Below are positions 33,063 through 41,942 of a stretch of 64,000 nt of DNA, one piece after another. Within the stretch, counting starts at the first letter, position 1. Every line of letters begins with the position of its first letter. The stretch is taken from contig CALJKW010000007.1 of NCBI GenBank assembly GCA_937980205.1, forward strand, positions 1 through 64,000, in the 5' to 3' direction. The stretch is from an uncultured Myxococcales bacterium (GTDB taxonomy: Bacteria; Myxococcota; Myxococcia; Myxococcales; Myxococcaceae). A program made the translations under genes and the position numbers. The notes under the pieces are model-generated. The model made no database searches. It saw only the letters and a list, made by a program, of their open reading frames with translations, and was not told the DNA's origin.

Positions 33063-35600
33063 GTGTCGCGCGTGCTCGCCTCTCTCGTTCTGGCCGCAGC
33101 CGTCTTCGATCCGCAGACCGGTGCCGTACAGGTCGATCGCGGGATTCTGTCGTCTCCCCTTCAGGGCGACCTGCCGCAGGCCGCCCGCACGTGGGCGCTC
33201 AGCCGCCGCGCCGAGCTCAAGCTGCCGCCCGACTCGACGCTCGTGAACGGCGAGTCCTTCGGCACGCGGTTCGGCGCCTCGTTCCACCTGCTGCAGCAGC
33301 TCGACGGCGTCGAGGTCTACGGAGCGAACGCCGTCGTCACCCTCGACAAGAGCGCCCGGGTGGTGCTGCTCACCTCGAGCCTTCAGACCTACCGGCAGGC
33401 GCGCAAGGGCTGGCTCATCGACGCCGACGAGGCGCTCCGCCGCGCGGCGCGCGAGGTGCCGCTGCCTTCGCTGAAGGCCGACGGCTCGCCGTACGGCGCA
33501 GCGCGCAAGGTGTACTTCCCGGTCGGAGAAGACGTCCACGCCGGGTGGATCGTCCACGTCCCCACGGTCGACATCCGCCAGAACTTCTACGTCGCCATCG
33601 ACGCCACGACCGGCGCGGTGCTGCAGCGGTGGAACCGCGTGTTCAACGCCGCGCTCGACGCGAACGTGTACCGGCTGTCTCCGGGCGGCCTCGACGCAGG
33701 GGTCGGCGCCACGCCGACGCAGAAGGTGACGCTGGCGCACGACGACGGCGGCTCGATGCTGTCGGCCGACGCCGGCGGAGTCCTCGTCGGCACCCAGCTC
33801 GACGCCTACAACTGCTGCGTGTTCAGAGACTGCGACTCGTCGCCGGCCGATGCCGGGCCGCTCCGCTCGTCCGGCATGACGATGGTCGCGGGCTTCACGA
33901 TCAACTTCGACGTGGTGGCGTGCGACTTCAAGCACCGCGCGACCAACGACGAGACGAAGCACGACGCCGGCTCGTTCGAGTACCCGCCGCTCGACCCGCC
34001 GATGTCCGGCGCGTTCCAGCTGCTCGACCCCGCGAACAGCGACGAGTTCAGCGAGGTGCACGCGTTCTACCACGTGAACAAGGTCTACGACTGGGTGCGC
34101 GGCCTGTCGCGGGCGGCGACTCCGCTGTTCCCGAACAACCAGCCGGCGATCGTGCCGTTCCGCATGCGCGACGAGCGGCTCAACCCGGCGCGCAAGCCGG
34201 CGATCTGGTCGAACGTCGTGTTCCCCGACTTCTCGCAGATCAACTTCACCGCGGTGCTGATGGGGCAGCCGGTGGTGCTGAACTCGTTCGGGCGCCTCGA
34301 CAACGCCGCGTTCCTCGCGCGCGAGAACTTCACGCAGATCCCGCTCAACGAATACCGGAACGACGTCGACACGATGATGATGTTCCAGGGCCCTCGCGCC
34401 GACTTCGGCTACGACGCGCCCGTCTTGTGGCACGAGTTCGGCCACGGCGTCGTCTACTCGACCGCGGGGCTCGCGCTCGATCGCCTCGCCCTCGACTCGC
34501 GGTCGGCGAACAACGAGAGCGGCGCGCTGCACGAAGGCTTCTCCGACTACATCGCTGGCGCCTACGGCGGAGCCCCCTCGCTCGGCGCCTACGTCGGCCC
34601 CCGCACCGGCGCCGGCGGCACGAACCCCGGCATCCGCCAGGAGGCTTACCTCCGCTCGCTCGACAACACCCTCTCCTGCCCTGACGTGCTCGTCGGCCAG
34701 GTGCACGACGACAGCCAGCACGTGTCTGCGGCGCTGTGGCGCGCGCGCAACGATCACTACCTCGGCACCGACGACGGCGGCACGTTCGACGCGACGTTCT
34801 ACGCGATGCTGGTCTCGCTCTCGGCGAGCGCCGACTTCGCGCAGGTCGCGCAGGTGATGCGCACGCACGTCGACATCGCGTTCCCCGACGCCGGTCAGCC
34901 GCTGTCGGACGTGTTCGCCGCGCGCGGCGTGACGGGGTGCTCGAAGGTGATCGACATGACGCCCGGGACTCCGCGGCGCACCTACGGCATCGGCGGCCGG
35001 TCGCAGACGACGGTGACCTCCGGCTTCATCCCCGGCCCCGTTCAGCTGCGCGTCCGCACGCCGAACGGCGCCGAGTCGGTGACCGTGACGACGCAGGTCG
35101 CCGGCGGCGATCTGCTGGGCATGTTCGGCGGCGGCCAGACGCGGCTGAAGCTGCTCGGCCGCGTCGGGACGCCGATCACGTTCAACCGCAACGGCGCGAC
35201 GCTCAACAACGACGCGACGGCGACGGTCGACCTGCCGACCGCGCAGAACGCCGGCCAGGCGACGGTGACCCTGAACGCGCCCTGCGGCGCTTCGTCCGAG
35301 GTCTACGTGACGATCGCCAACGACGGCATGAGCGCGGTGACGCTGCAGAACGTGAACGTCAGCGTTCAGCCGCCCGCGAGCTGCAACCCGCCGATGGATG
35401 CGGGCACGATGGCCGACGCCGGCACCATGAACATGGTCGTGAAGATCCCCGGCATCATCACCGACGGCGGCACCGAGGGCGTCTTCGCCGGCGGCGCGAT
35501 CGGCGGCTGCGGCTGCGGAGCCTCCGGGCTCGGTGGGCCGCTCGTCGTGCTGCTGCTCGCCGTCTTCCGGCGGCGGCGGCGGTTCGACCAGATGGGCTGA
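33063..35600 (+). CDS. M36 fungalysin-type metalloprotease with MYXO-CTERM-like tail
   Basis: 845 residues from a GTG at 33063 (VSRVLASLVLAAAVFDPQ, a signal peptide); upstream ATGs read into the divergent asd gene. An FTP-type propeptide (about 40-190) is followed by the catalytic domain with zinc motif HEFGHGVVYS (about 456) and the third ligand Glu in HEGFSDYIAG (about 488). The C-terminus is Asp/Ala/Thr-Met rich, then GGCGCGASGLGG, a hydrophobic helix and RRRRR, which fits the MYXO-CTERM sorting signal. Predicted to be exported and held at or released from the cell surface. Confidence 0.88.
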   Translation: MSRVLASLVLAAAVFDPQTGAVQVDRGILSSPLQGDLPQAARTWALSRRAELKLPPDSTLVNGESFGTRFGASFHLLQQLDGVEVYGANAVVTLDKSARVVLLTSSLQTYRQARKGWLIDADEALRRAAREVPLPSLKADGSPYGAARKVYFPVGEDVHAGWIVHVPTVDIRQNFYVAIDATTGAVLQRWNRVFNAALDANVYRLSPGGLDAGVGATPTQKVTLAHDDGGSMLSADAGGVLVGTQLDAYNCCVFRDCDSSPADAGPLRSSGMTMVAGFTINFDVVACDFKHRATNDETKHDAGSFEYPPLDPPMSGAFQLLDPANSDEFSEVHAFYHVNKVYDWVRGLSRAATPLFPNNQPAIVPFRMRDERLNPARKPAIWSNVVFPDFSQINFTAVLMGQPVVLNSFGRLDNAAFLARENFTQIPLNEYRNDVDTMMMFQGPRADFGYDAPVLWHEFGHGVVYSTAGLALDRLALDSRSANNESGALHEGFSDYIAGAYGGAPSLGAYVGPRTGAGGTNPGIRQEAYLRSLDNTLSCPDVLVGQVHDDSQHVSAALWRARNDHYLGTDDGGTFDATFYAMLVSLSASADFAQVAQVMRTHVDIAFPDAGQPLSDVFAARGVTGCSKVIDMTPGTPRRTYGIGGRSQTTVTSGFIPGPVQLRVRTPNGAESVTVTTQVAGGDLLGMFGGGQTRLKLLGRVGTPITFNRNGATLNNDATATVDLPTAQNAGQATVTLNAPCGASSEVYVTIANDGMSAVTLQNVNVSVQPPASCNPPMDAGTMADAGTMNMVVKIPGIITDGGTEGVFAGGAIGGCGCGASGLGGPLVVLLLAVFRRRRRFDQMG

Positions 35601-35624
35601 AAACCAGGGACAGGCCCCACCGCT

Positions 35625-35640
35625 GGAGCACGGCTGCTCC
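35625..35640 (+). terminator. hairpin after the M36 protease gene
   Basis: Perfect 6-bp stem ggagca (35625-35630) / tgctcc (35635-35640), loop cggc, 25 bases after the protease stop. There is no T-run, so termination would need help. A partial copy of the GGGACAGG motif (35607-35614) lies between stop codon and hairpin. Confidence 0.4.
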
Positions 35641-35651
35641 ATGTCTCACCG

Positions 35652-35674
35652 AAAATGGGGACAGGCCCCATTTT
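35652..35674 (-). terminator. stop-adjacent palindromic terminator
   Basis: Perfect 9-bp stem aaaatgggg (35652-35660) / ccccatttt (35666-35674) with a 5-base loop. It lies 5 bases behind the stop codon of the NTF2-like gene (35680) in minus-strand sense and ends in TTTTC. Same geometry as the element at 16157. Confidence 0.75.
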
Positions 35675-35679
35675 CCGAC

Positions 35680-36678
35680 TCAGCGGCCTGCGTCGGCCGC
35701 CGCGTCGTCGTCCGCCCCGCTCGGCTTGCGCAGCTCGTTCGGCAGCCCCACCGACTGGTGCTCGGAGACGAGGTTCCAGACGTCCTTGTCCTCCGCGAAG
35801 ATCCACAGCGCGCGGAACGGCGGCAGCGCCTGCGCCTTGGCGCCCTTGCCCAGCCGCAGCACGACGACGCCCGTCACCCAGCCCGACTTCTTGTCCGGCG
35901 CCACGCGGGCGCGCGGGCCGTCTTCGATCTTCAACGAGAACACCGCCTTCTTCAGCTCGGGCAGCTTCGGCTTCGCGAGCTCCTTGAACTTCGCGCCGCC
36001 CTCGAAGACGTCGGAAGGGTCCGTACCGATGAGCACGACGTCGTCTGAGTCCCCGGTGCGGTCGACCTTCACCGCGATGTCCTCGAGCATGCGCTTCGTG
36101 AGCCCGATGACCTGCTCGCTGTCCGGGCCCTTGTCGGCGCCCGCGGCCTCCGGGCTCTTCAGCCTCTTCGCCGCGTCCGGCGCGTAGAGGTCGGCGTCGG
36201 GGTAGCCGAACGAGACGTGCACCGCGTCGATGCGCCACTTGCCGTCTTCGCGAATCGCGTGCCCCGTCACCCTCGCCTTCCAGTACTTCGGCGACTTCTC
36301 GCTGCGCTGCTGCTCGAAGCGCACGAAGTCGTAGAACCAGCCCGAGCCCTCTCCGCTCGCCAGGCCGACGACCGGCTTCGACGAGGCGACCTTGAAGACG
36401 TCTCCGCGCAGCCCGAACGGAATCAGCTCGGTGCGCATCGCCTCGACGAGCGTGTCGCGGTTCGTGAAGGTGTCCTTCGGGCCCAGCCCGTACGCCATCA
36501 CGTCGGCGGTCAGCACGGCGTTCAGCCGCTCGGGCTCCTGGTGCTCGAGGGCGCCGTACAGCTCGGCAACCGCGGCCTTCAGCTCCTCCTTCGGATCCGG
36601 CGGCGGAGGAGGCGGCTTGGGGGGAGGTTTCTTCTCGCAGAGCGCGAGCAACAGCGCGGCGGTGACCAGAAGGCGCAA
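35680..36678 (-). CDS. lipoprotein with NTF2/SnoaL-like domain
   Basis: 332 residues. MRLLVTAALLLALCEKKPP has a lipobox (LALC). After a Pro-rich linker, residues 33-150 form an NTF2/SnoaL-like domain (LKAAVAELYGALEHQEPERL, DVMAYGLGPKDTF, GEGSGWFYDFVRFE, DGKWRIDAVHVSF). The C-terminal part (about 195-300) is an unidentified domain. Role unknown; probably an outer-membrane or periplasmic accessory protein. It precedes the LysM peptidase gene with a 16-base gap. Confidence 0.65.
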   Translation of the reverse strand: MRLLVTAALLLALCEKKPPPKPPPPPPDPKEELKAAVAELYGALEHQEPERLNAVLTADVMAYGLGPKDTFTNRDTLVEAMRTELIPFGLRGDVFKVASSKPVVGLASGEGSGWFYDFVRFEQQRSEKSPKYWKARVTGHAIREDGKWRIDAVHVSFGYPDADLYAPDAAKRLKSPEAAGADKGPDSEQVIGLTKRMLEDIAVKVDRTGDSDDVVLIGTDPSDVFEGGAKFKELAKPKLPELKKAVFSLKIEDGPRARVAPDKKSGWVTGVVVLRLGKGAKAQALPPFRALWIFAEDKDVWNLVSEHQSVGLPNELRKPSGADDDAAADAGR

Positions 36679-36694
36679 GGCAGCGCGCTGACTA

Positions 36695-37459
36695 TCACGG
36701 CGTGGCGGGGATCGGCCCGAGGTGTTCGAGCGGGTCGACCGGCTTGCCGTCCTTGCGCACCTCGAAGTGCAGGTGCGGGCCGCTGGTGGCGCCCGAGTCC
36801 CCGACCGTCGCGATCACCTGCCCCTCGCGCACCTTCTGCCCGGTCTTCACCCGCAGGTCGCGGTTGTGCGCGTAGAGCGTCACGAGCCGGTTCGGGTGCT
36901 CGACGATCGCGATGAGGCCGTAGCCCTTCTGGTCTCCCGCGAACAGCACCTCGCCCGGGCCCGCCGTCTTCACCGGAGTCCCCGCCGGCGCCGCGAGATC
37001 GATGCCGTCGTGCGCCTCGCTGCCCTTGCGGCCGAACCGGGCGTACAGCACGCCACGCAGCGGCCAGCTCAAGGTGCCCTCGGCGCGGCCGACCTTCACC
37101 GGCCCCTTCTTCGGAGGAGGAGGCGGTGGCCTCGCGGGCGGGTCGGGCTCCGGCGAGTCGGCGACGACCACGGGGCGCACCTTCGTCTCGCCGGGGATGA
37201 GCAGCTCCTGGCCGATGCGGAGCTGGGTGGGATCTTCGATGCCGTTCACCGCCATCAGATCGTCGACGCTGACCTCGTAGGTGCGCGCGATGCGGTACAG
37301 CGTCTGCCCCTTCTCGACCGTGTGGCGCACCGAGATGAGCTCGGGCTCGGGGTGAGGCTGCTGCAGGTCGGGTCTGGGCTGCGGGCTCGTGGTCACGCAG
37401 GAGACCAGGAGCAGCGCCGCCGACATCAGCAGCCCCCGCGGTTTTCCTCTCGCGCTCAC
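36695..37459 (-). CDS. LysM-M23 lipoprotein (NlpD-like)
   Basis: 254 residues. The GTG at 37459 overlaps the surE stop (GTGA) and gives a basic start MSARGKPRGLLMSAALLLVSC with lipobox; an ATG at 37426 is the alternative. A LysM repeat (about 45-90: VEKGQTLYRIARTYEVSVDD, LRIGQELLIPG) precedes a Pro-rich linker and an M23 domain with HDGIDLAAPAG, LYAHNRDL and GATSGPHLHFEV. Active-site His and Asp are intact, so it may cut peptidoglycan itself, unlike E. coli NlpD. The surE-nlpD-like order is conserved in many proteobacteria. Confidence 0.85.
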   Translation of the reverse strand: MSARGKPRGLLMSAALLLVSCVTTSPQPRPDLQQPHPEPELISVRHTVEKGQTLYRIARTYEVSVDDLMAVNGIEDPTQLRIGQELLIPGETKVRPVVVADSPEPDPPARPPPPPPKKGPVKVGRAEGTLSWPLRGVLYARFGRKGSEAHDGIDLAAPAGTPVKTAGPGEVLFAGDQKGYGLIAIVEHPNRLVTLYAHNRDLRVKTGQKVREGQVIATVGDSGATSGPHLHFEVRKDGKPVDPLEHLGPIPATP

Positions 37460-38217
37460 TTCAGCTGAAGGAAACCCTCGAGCTGCCACTGGCGCAACGT
37501 CTCGAGCATGCGCACCTCGGTGAGATCGAGCTGCAGCGGCGTGATCGAGACGCGCCGGTGATCGTGCACCGCGGTCACGTCGGTGCCGTCTTCCTTCACG
37601 TGCTCGTAGCCGGTGCCGCCGATCCAGTAATACGTGCGGCCGCGCGGATCTTTGTTCTCGATGACGTCGCCCGTGTACCGGTGCCGCCCGAGCCGGGTCA
37701 CCTCGTAGCCCTCGGGCGGACCGTGGCTGGGGATGTTGACGTTGAGCAGCGTGCGGTCGGGCATCGGGTTCTTCAGCGCCGCGGCCGCGAGCGAGCGGGC
37801 GAACTGCGCCGCATGCTCGAACCTGAAGTCGCGGCGGGTCGCGAGGCTGAACGCGATGGCCGGGATTCCGAGCAGCGAGCCTTCCATGGCGGCGGCGACG
37901 GTGCCCGAATAGATGACGTCGTCGGCGAGGTTCGCCCCGTGATTGATGCCCGAGACCACCAGCTTCGGAGGCTCGTCCTTCATCAGGTGGTGCACCGCCA
38001 TGTAGACGCAGTCGGCGGGGGTGCCGTCGACGGCGAACATGCGCTCCTGCACCTTGCGGGCGCGCAACGGCCGGTGCAGGGACAACGAGTGGGAGGCCGC
38101 GCTCTGCTCGTTCTCGGGGGCCACCACCCACACCTCGGCGAGCGGCGAGACGGCCTCGATCAGGGCCTGGATGCCCCGGGACGAGATTCCGTCATCATTT
38201 GAAACGAGAATGCGCAT
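37456..38217 (-). CDS. surE: 5'/3'-nucleotidase SurE
   Basis: 253 residues from MRILVSNDDG at 38217; a GTG at 38232 adds five residues. The metal site residues are in SNDDGISS (two Asp), the Ser in ENEQSAASHS and Asn in SGINHGANLADDVIYSGTVA. SurE dephosphorylates nucleoside monophosphates in stationary phase. Divergent from a phosphoesterase gene, with a short palindromic gtgtacac (38224-38231) between them. Translationally coupled to the LysM-M23 gene. Confidence 0.95.
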   Translation of the reverse strand: MRILVSNDDGISSRGIQALIEAVSPLAEVWVVAPENEQSAASHSLSLHRPLRARKVQERMFAVDGTPADCVYMAVHHLMKDEPPKLVVSGINHGANLADDVIYSGTVAAAMEGSLLGIPAIAFSLATRRDFRFEHAAQFARSLAAAALKNPMPDRTLLNVNIPSHGPPEGYEVTRLGRHRYTGDVIENKDPRGRTYYWIGGTGYEHVKEDGTDVTAVHDHRRVSITPLQLDLTEVRMLETLRQWQLEGFLQLK

Positions 38218-38251
38218 TGGAGGTGTGTACACTAAAGACCGGTTCGTCTCC

Positions 38252-39343
38252 GTGAAGCTGGGTCTCGTCCTCTCCGATCTGCATATCGGTACCGGTCACC
38301 GCAAGGGTGAGATCAACATCTACGACGATTTCCGGGAGGACGTGCGCTTCCGCCAGCTGCTCGAGCGCTTCTCCACCGGTGAGCACGAGAACGACGAGGT
38401 CCACCTCGTCCTCAACGGCGACATCTTCGACCTCTTGAAGGTGCCGGTGAACGGCAAGTTCCCCGACGCCATCACCGAGCGGCTCGCGATTCACAAGCTC
38501 GAGCAGTGCCTCACCGGGCACCCGATCGTCACCAAGGCGCTCGGCGCGTTCTTGAAGAACGGCCGGAACCGCATCACGTACCAGCCCGGCAACCACGACA
38601 TGGAGCTCTTCTACCCGGGCTGCCAGCGCCTCTTCTCGCGCGCGGTCACCGGGGAAGACTCGCACCCGCGCCTGTCGTTCGTGCCCGACGAGCCGTTCTT
38701 CACCATCGACGGCGTGCAGTTCCACCACGGCCAGCAGTTCGAGGCGATCCACGCGTTCGACTTCAAGAAGCTGTTCCTCACGCGCGGGCAGAACGAGCCG
38801 ATCTTGAACCTGCCGTGGGGCTCGCTGTTCATCCTGCACGTGGTGAACAACCTGGTGAAAGAGCGGCCGCACCTCGACAAGGTGATGCCGTTCTGGCCGC
38901 TGTTCGTCGGCGGGATGATCTTCGACACCACCTTCACCTCGAAGATGATCGCCGAGTGCCTCATCGCGCTGGTGCGCGCGCGCATCAACCCGAAGTGGTG
39001 GGGCAAGCGGCCGTTCGAGAAGGTGAGCCGGTTCTTCCGCAACCAGATCGGCTTCTTCGAGCACCTCGATCGCTACGCCGATCGCATGCTGCGGCAGTCG
39101 AGCGAGCTGCAGGCCGTGTTCATGGGCCACACGCACATGGAGATGGTGCGCAGCTTCCCGAGGGGCAAGGTCTACATCAACACCGGCACGTGGATGCCGA
39201 TGGTGAACCTGCGCCTGCAGAACCTGGGGCAGAGCCTCGCGCTGCACTACGGGCTCGTCGAGTGGCAGGATGACGGGCCACCGCGCTCTTCGCTGCACCG
39301 CTGGCATGGTCAGCGCCCGGAGACGGAAGAAGTCATCTCTTGA
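38252..39343 (+). CDS. calcineurin-like metallophosphoesterase
   Basis: 363 residues from a GTG at 38252 (MKLGLVLSDLHIG); an in-frame GTG at 38225 is preceded by ggagg but only one base away. The dimetal ligands are in LVLSDLHIG, NGDIFDLLK, PGNHDMELF, a His in HHGQQF and GHTHMEM. Related to UDP-diacylglucosamine hydrolase LpxH and other lipid or nucleotide phosphoesterases, but longer, with a central hydrophobic segment (LFILHVVNNLV, then MPFWPLFVGGMIF) that may touch the membrane. Substrate unknown. Confidence 0.85.
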   Translation: MKLGLVLSDLHIGTGHRKGEINIYDDFREDVRFRQLLERFSTGEHENDEVHLVLNGDIFDLLKVPVNGKFPDAITERLAIHKLEQCLTGHPIVTKALGAFLKNGRNRITYQPGNHDMELFYPGCQRLFSRAVTGEDSHPRLSFVPDEPFFTIDGVQFHHGQQFEAIHAFDFKKLFLTRGQNEPILNLPWGSLFILHVVNNLVKERPHLDKVMPFWPLFVGGMIFDTTFTSKMIAECLIALVRARINPKWWGKRPFEKVSRFFRNQIGFFEHLDRYADRMLRQSSELQAVFMGHTHMEMVRSFPRGKVYINTGTWMPMVNLRLQNLGQSLALHYGLVEWQDDGPPRSSLHRWHGQRPETEEVIS

Positions 39344-39355
39344 GATAAGGGCGCC

Positions 39356-40522
39356 ATGCCTCCTCCGCCGAGACGGCCGCCTCCTCCTCCGAAGAAGAAG
39401 AAGGTGTACGTCAAGGAGGCGACCGAGGCGCAGGTCGTCGCGCGTGGTCGCGGCGCGCTGTTGGGCCTGGCGTGCGGCGACGCGCTCGGCGCGACGCACG
39501 AGGGCCGTCGCTATCAGGCGCCGATGTTCCCCGACCTGTGCGGCGGCGTGTACACGGAGATCGTCGGCAAGGGTCCGTTCAACGTGAAGCCGGGCCAGGT
39601 GACCGACGAGACGCAGCTCGCCACGGCGCTCGCGATGGGCCTCAAAGAGCGCAAGCGCTACGACCTCATCGAGACGGCGAAAGACTACGCGCGGTGGATG
39701 CCGCACGCGTTCGACGTCGACCCCGAGACGAAGGCGGCGCTCTCGCTGCTCGTCGACGGCCGCACCGGCGAGCACAGCGGGCGGCGCTACTGGATGGACT
39801 CGAGGCCGCGACCCGCGTCGAACAACTCGCTGGGGCGGGCCGCGCCGATCGGCGTCTTCTTCTACAAGGACCAGCCGCGGCGCATCGAGGCGTCGACGCT
39901 GGACTCGGCGATCACCCACTTCGATCCGCGCTGCCAGCTGGGGTGCGTGATCGTGAACGCGGTGATCGCCGCGTGCCTGTACACGCCGAACGAGAAGGCC
40001 ACGCACGACGACATGCTGAAGCAGATCGAGGCGGACCTGTCGATCGCCGCCGCGAACCTCGGGCGGCAGCACCCCGACGTCATCGTGCAGATCACCGACT
40101 CGGCCGAGTGGCTGCGCGAAGACATTCGCATGGCGAGGGAGTCCGACCCGCTGCTCTACGGGCCCGACATCCACCTGCACGTGCACGAGAAGGGCGTGCG
40201 CACGGCGCTGCGGCTCGCGCTGTGGGAGCTGTTTCACGCGCCGGACTTCGAGCAGGCGCTCATCGACGTCGTGAACCGCGGTGGAGATGCCGACACCAAC
40301 GCGGCGATCACCGGCGCGATGTACGGCGCGTGGGTCGGCGAGGCCGGCATTCCCCCGCGGTGGACCGAGGCCGTGCTCGAGGCGCTGCGCGAGTCTCCGG
40401 GGCACCTCGCGAACACGTACCACCCGAAGAACCTGGTGCTGCTCGCGGGGACTCCGGTGGATCAGAACGCCCCGGCGGCGACGCCGGCGCCCGAGGCCCC
40501 GATGAACGTCATCAAGGGCTGA
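39356..40522 (+). CDS. ADP-ribosylglycohydrolase family protein
   Basis: 388 residues. A Pro/Lys-rich start (MPPPPRRPPPPPKKKK) is followed by the DraG/ARH fold: GALLGLACGDALGATHEG, GQVTDETQLATALAM (the usual TDDT reads TDET) and VVNRGGDADTNAAI, holding metal-binding Asp and Glu. Such enzymes remove ADP-ribose from Arg or other targets. Twelve bases behind the phosphoesterase gene and probably cotranscribed. Confidence 0.85.
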   Translation: MPPPPRRPPPPPKKKKVYVKEATEAQVVARGRGALLGLACGDALGATHEGRRYQAPMFPDLCGGVYTEIVGKGPFNVKPGQVTDETQLATALAMGLKERKRYDLIETAKDYARWMPHAFDVDPETKAALSLLVDGRTGEHSGRRYWMDSRPRPASNNSLGRAAPIGVFFYKDQPRRIEASTLDSAITHFDPRCQLGCVIVNAVIAACLYTPNEKATHDDMLKQIEADLSIAAANLGRQHPDVIVQITDSAEWLREDIRMARESDPLLYGPDIHLHVHEKGVRTALRLALWELFHAPDFEQALIDVVNRGGDADTNAAITGAMYGAWVGEAGIPPRWTEAVLEALRESPGHLANTYHPKNLVLLAGTPVDQNAPAATPAPEAPMNVIKG

Positions 40523-40590
40523 GTCCTTTTCCCGGGTCGGGGGAATTGCGGGTTTTGTCATTCGGCGCGGCGCCGGTCATGCTGGGGCCC

Positions 40591-40812
40591 ATGGCCTGTC
40601 CTCACGCGGAAAACTGCGCGCTCTATTCACAGTTCTCGATGGACGCCCTGCTCAACTACTGGAAGTCGTCGTACTGCCACGCCGAATACGAGCGGTGCGC
40701 GCGCTTCAAGCTGTCGTCGAAGGGCGAGAAGGTCCCGCCGACGCTGCTGCCGTCGGGGAAGATGATGAGCGCCCTCGCGGTGGCGGGGAAGAAGGACGGC
40801 GACTGTGGCTGA
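40591..40812 (+). CDS. small four-Cys protein
   Basis: 73 residues from the ATG at 40591; an ATG at 40579 would add four. The Cys pattern is MACPHAENCALYSQF ... SSYCHAEYERCARFKL, four Cys in two pairs, followed by a Lys/Ser/Gly tail ending DCG. This resembles small putative metal- or Fe-S-binding proteins of deltaproteobacteria; family and function not recognised. The stop overlaps the start of the YeeE/YedE gene by 8 bases, so translation is coupled. Confidence 0.6.
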   Translation: MACPHAENCALYSQFSMDALLNYWKSSYCHAEYERCARFKLSSKGEKVPPTLLPSGKMMSALAVAGKKDGDCG

Positions 40813-41434
40813 CGGCTCGGCGTACTGGCCGTGGTGGGCCGGGGCGCTGGGACTTGCGGCGGCGGCGCTGAGTCACCTGTTCCTGCTGCGCCGCCCGATG
40901 GGGGTCTCGAGCGTGTACGCGCGCCTGCTCGCGCTCCGTGAAGAGCGCCAGCGCGACGCCGAGGAGCAGCGCGTGTTCTCCGACGCGGCGCTGCGCCGGT
41001 CGCTGATCGCCGAGACGGTCGCGGACATGCGCGCGGCCGGCGTCGACGAGGCAGAGATCGCGAAGCTCGAGCAGCAGGCGCTGCAGGCGGCTCCGGCGGG
41101 CGCCACGCGGCTTCCGGTCGACGCGCAGCTCGTCTTCGTCGTCTGCGTGCTGATCGGAGCGGTCCTCTCGGCGCTGATCAGCGGCCGCATCACCCTGCAG
41201 TGGCTGCCGGGCGGGCTGCACACGAGCTTCTTCGGCAGCGGAGCCGGCCTGGGGTTCGCGCTGCTCGGCGGAGGTTTGCTCGTCGGGCTCGGCACGCGCC
41301 TGGCCGGTGGCTGCACCTCGGGCCACGGCCTGTCGGGGTGCGCGCGGCTGCAGCCGGCGAGCTTCGTCGCGACCGCGTTGTTCTTCGGCGTCGGCGTGGC
41401 GGTGTCGCTCGCGCTCGGCGTGGTGCTGCGATGA
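40805..41434 (+). CDS. YeeE/YedE-family membrane protein, first half
   Basis: 209 residues, GTG start. One membrane helix is followed by a charged helical insert (about 30-95: LREERQRDAEEQRVF, ADMRAAGVDEAEIAKLE), then four membrane helices with the family motif LAGGCTSGHGLSGCA holding the conserved Cys. YeeE/YedE (TsuA-like) proteins move thiosulfate or related sulfur through membrane Cys. Here the protein is split into two subunits, like PmpA/PmpB. The helical insert is not known to me in this family. Confidence 0.85.
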   Translation: MADGSAYWPWWAGALGLAAAALSHLFLLRRPMGVSSVYARLLALREERQRDAEEQRVFSDAALRRSLIAETVADMRAAGVDEAEIAKLEQQALQAAPAGATRLPVDAQLVFVVCVLIGAVLSALISGRITLQWLPGGLHTSFFGSGAGLGFALLGGGLLVGLGTRLAGGCTSGHGLSGCARLQPASFVATALFFGVGVAVSLALGVVLR

Positions 41435-41835
41435 ACAACCGCCTCGCCGCCGCAGCGGTGCCCGGCCTCATCTTCGGCTTCTCGCTCAGCCACATCGGCT
41501 TCGGGGACTTCGGCGAAGTCCACCGCATGTTCACGTTCGCGGACCTGCGGCTGTTCCTCACCTTCGTCGGCGGCGTCGCGCTCACCGCCATCGGCGTCTT
41601 CGTGTTCCAGCGCCGCCACGCGCTGCCGTCACGCGTGCTGCACCGCGGAACGGTCATCGGCTCGGTGCTCTTCGGTGCCGGCTGGGCCCTGAGCGGCGCC
41701 TGCCCCGGCATCGTCCTCGTGCAGGTCGGAGAGGGCCGCCTCTACGGCCTCATCACGCTCGCGGGCATCGTGGCCGGCTCGTGGGTCGGCGGCCGGCTGC
41801 AGGTGCGCCACGGGCTTCCGGCGGAAGGCTGCTAG
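41431..41835 (+). CDS. YeeE/YedE-family membrane protein, second half
   Basis: 134 residues, ATG in an ATGA overlap with the first half. Four membrane helices; FSLSHIGFGDFGEVHRMF at the start and GWALSGACPGIVLVQVGEG, the latter with the conserved Cys of the PmpB/DUF6691 group. It should pair with the preceding subunit to form a sulfur-compound channel. Confidence 0.88.
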   Translation: MNNRLAAAAVPGLIFGFSLSHIGFGDFGEVHRMFTFADLRLFLTFVGGVALTAIGVFVFQRRHALPSRVLHRGTVIGSVLFGAGWALSGACPGIVLVQVGEGRLYGLITLAGIVAGSWVGGRLQVRHGLPAEGC

Positions 41836-41942
41836 CCCGAAGTGACTCCGTTCGCGTTGAGTCGGAGCCCCAAGGGCGTAGTCGAAGCGGGCCGGTGGAC
41901 ACCCGCTTCGGGCGTCGTTCGACCGCGCCTGCTTCGCAGACC
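41836..41942. repeat. REP-like intergenic repeat with 9-bp hairpin
   Basis: Fills the gap between two convergent genes. It has ccgttcgcgttgag at 41868, tagtcgaagcggg, and a perfect hairpin cgaagcggg (41883-41891) / cccgcttcg (41902-41910) with a 10-base loop. The 25 bases 41881-41905 recur exactly at 63436-63460. Confidence 0.7.

Noticed and set aside
33033..35642. Open frame of 869 codons on the minus strand across the M36 protease
   Set aside because: Antisense shadow of a protease with intact zinc motifs.
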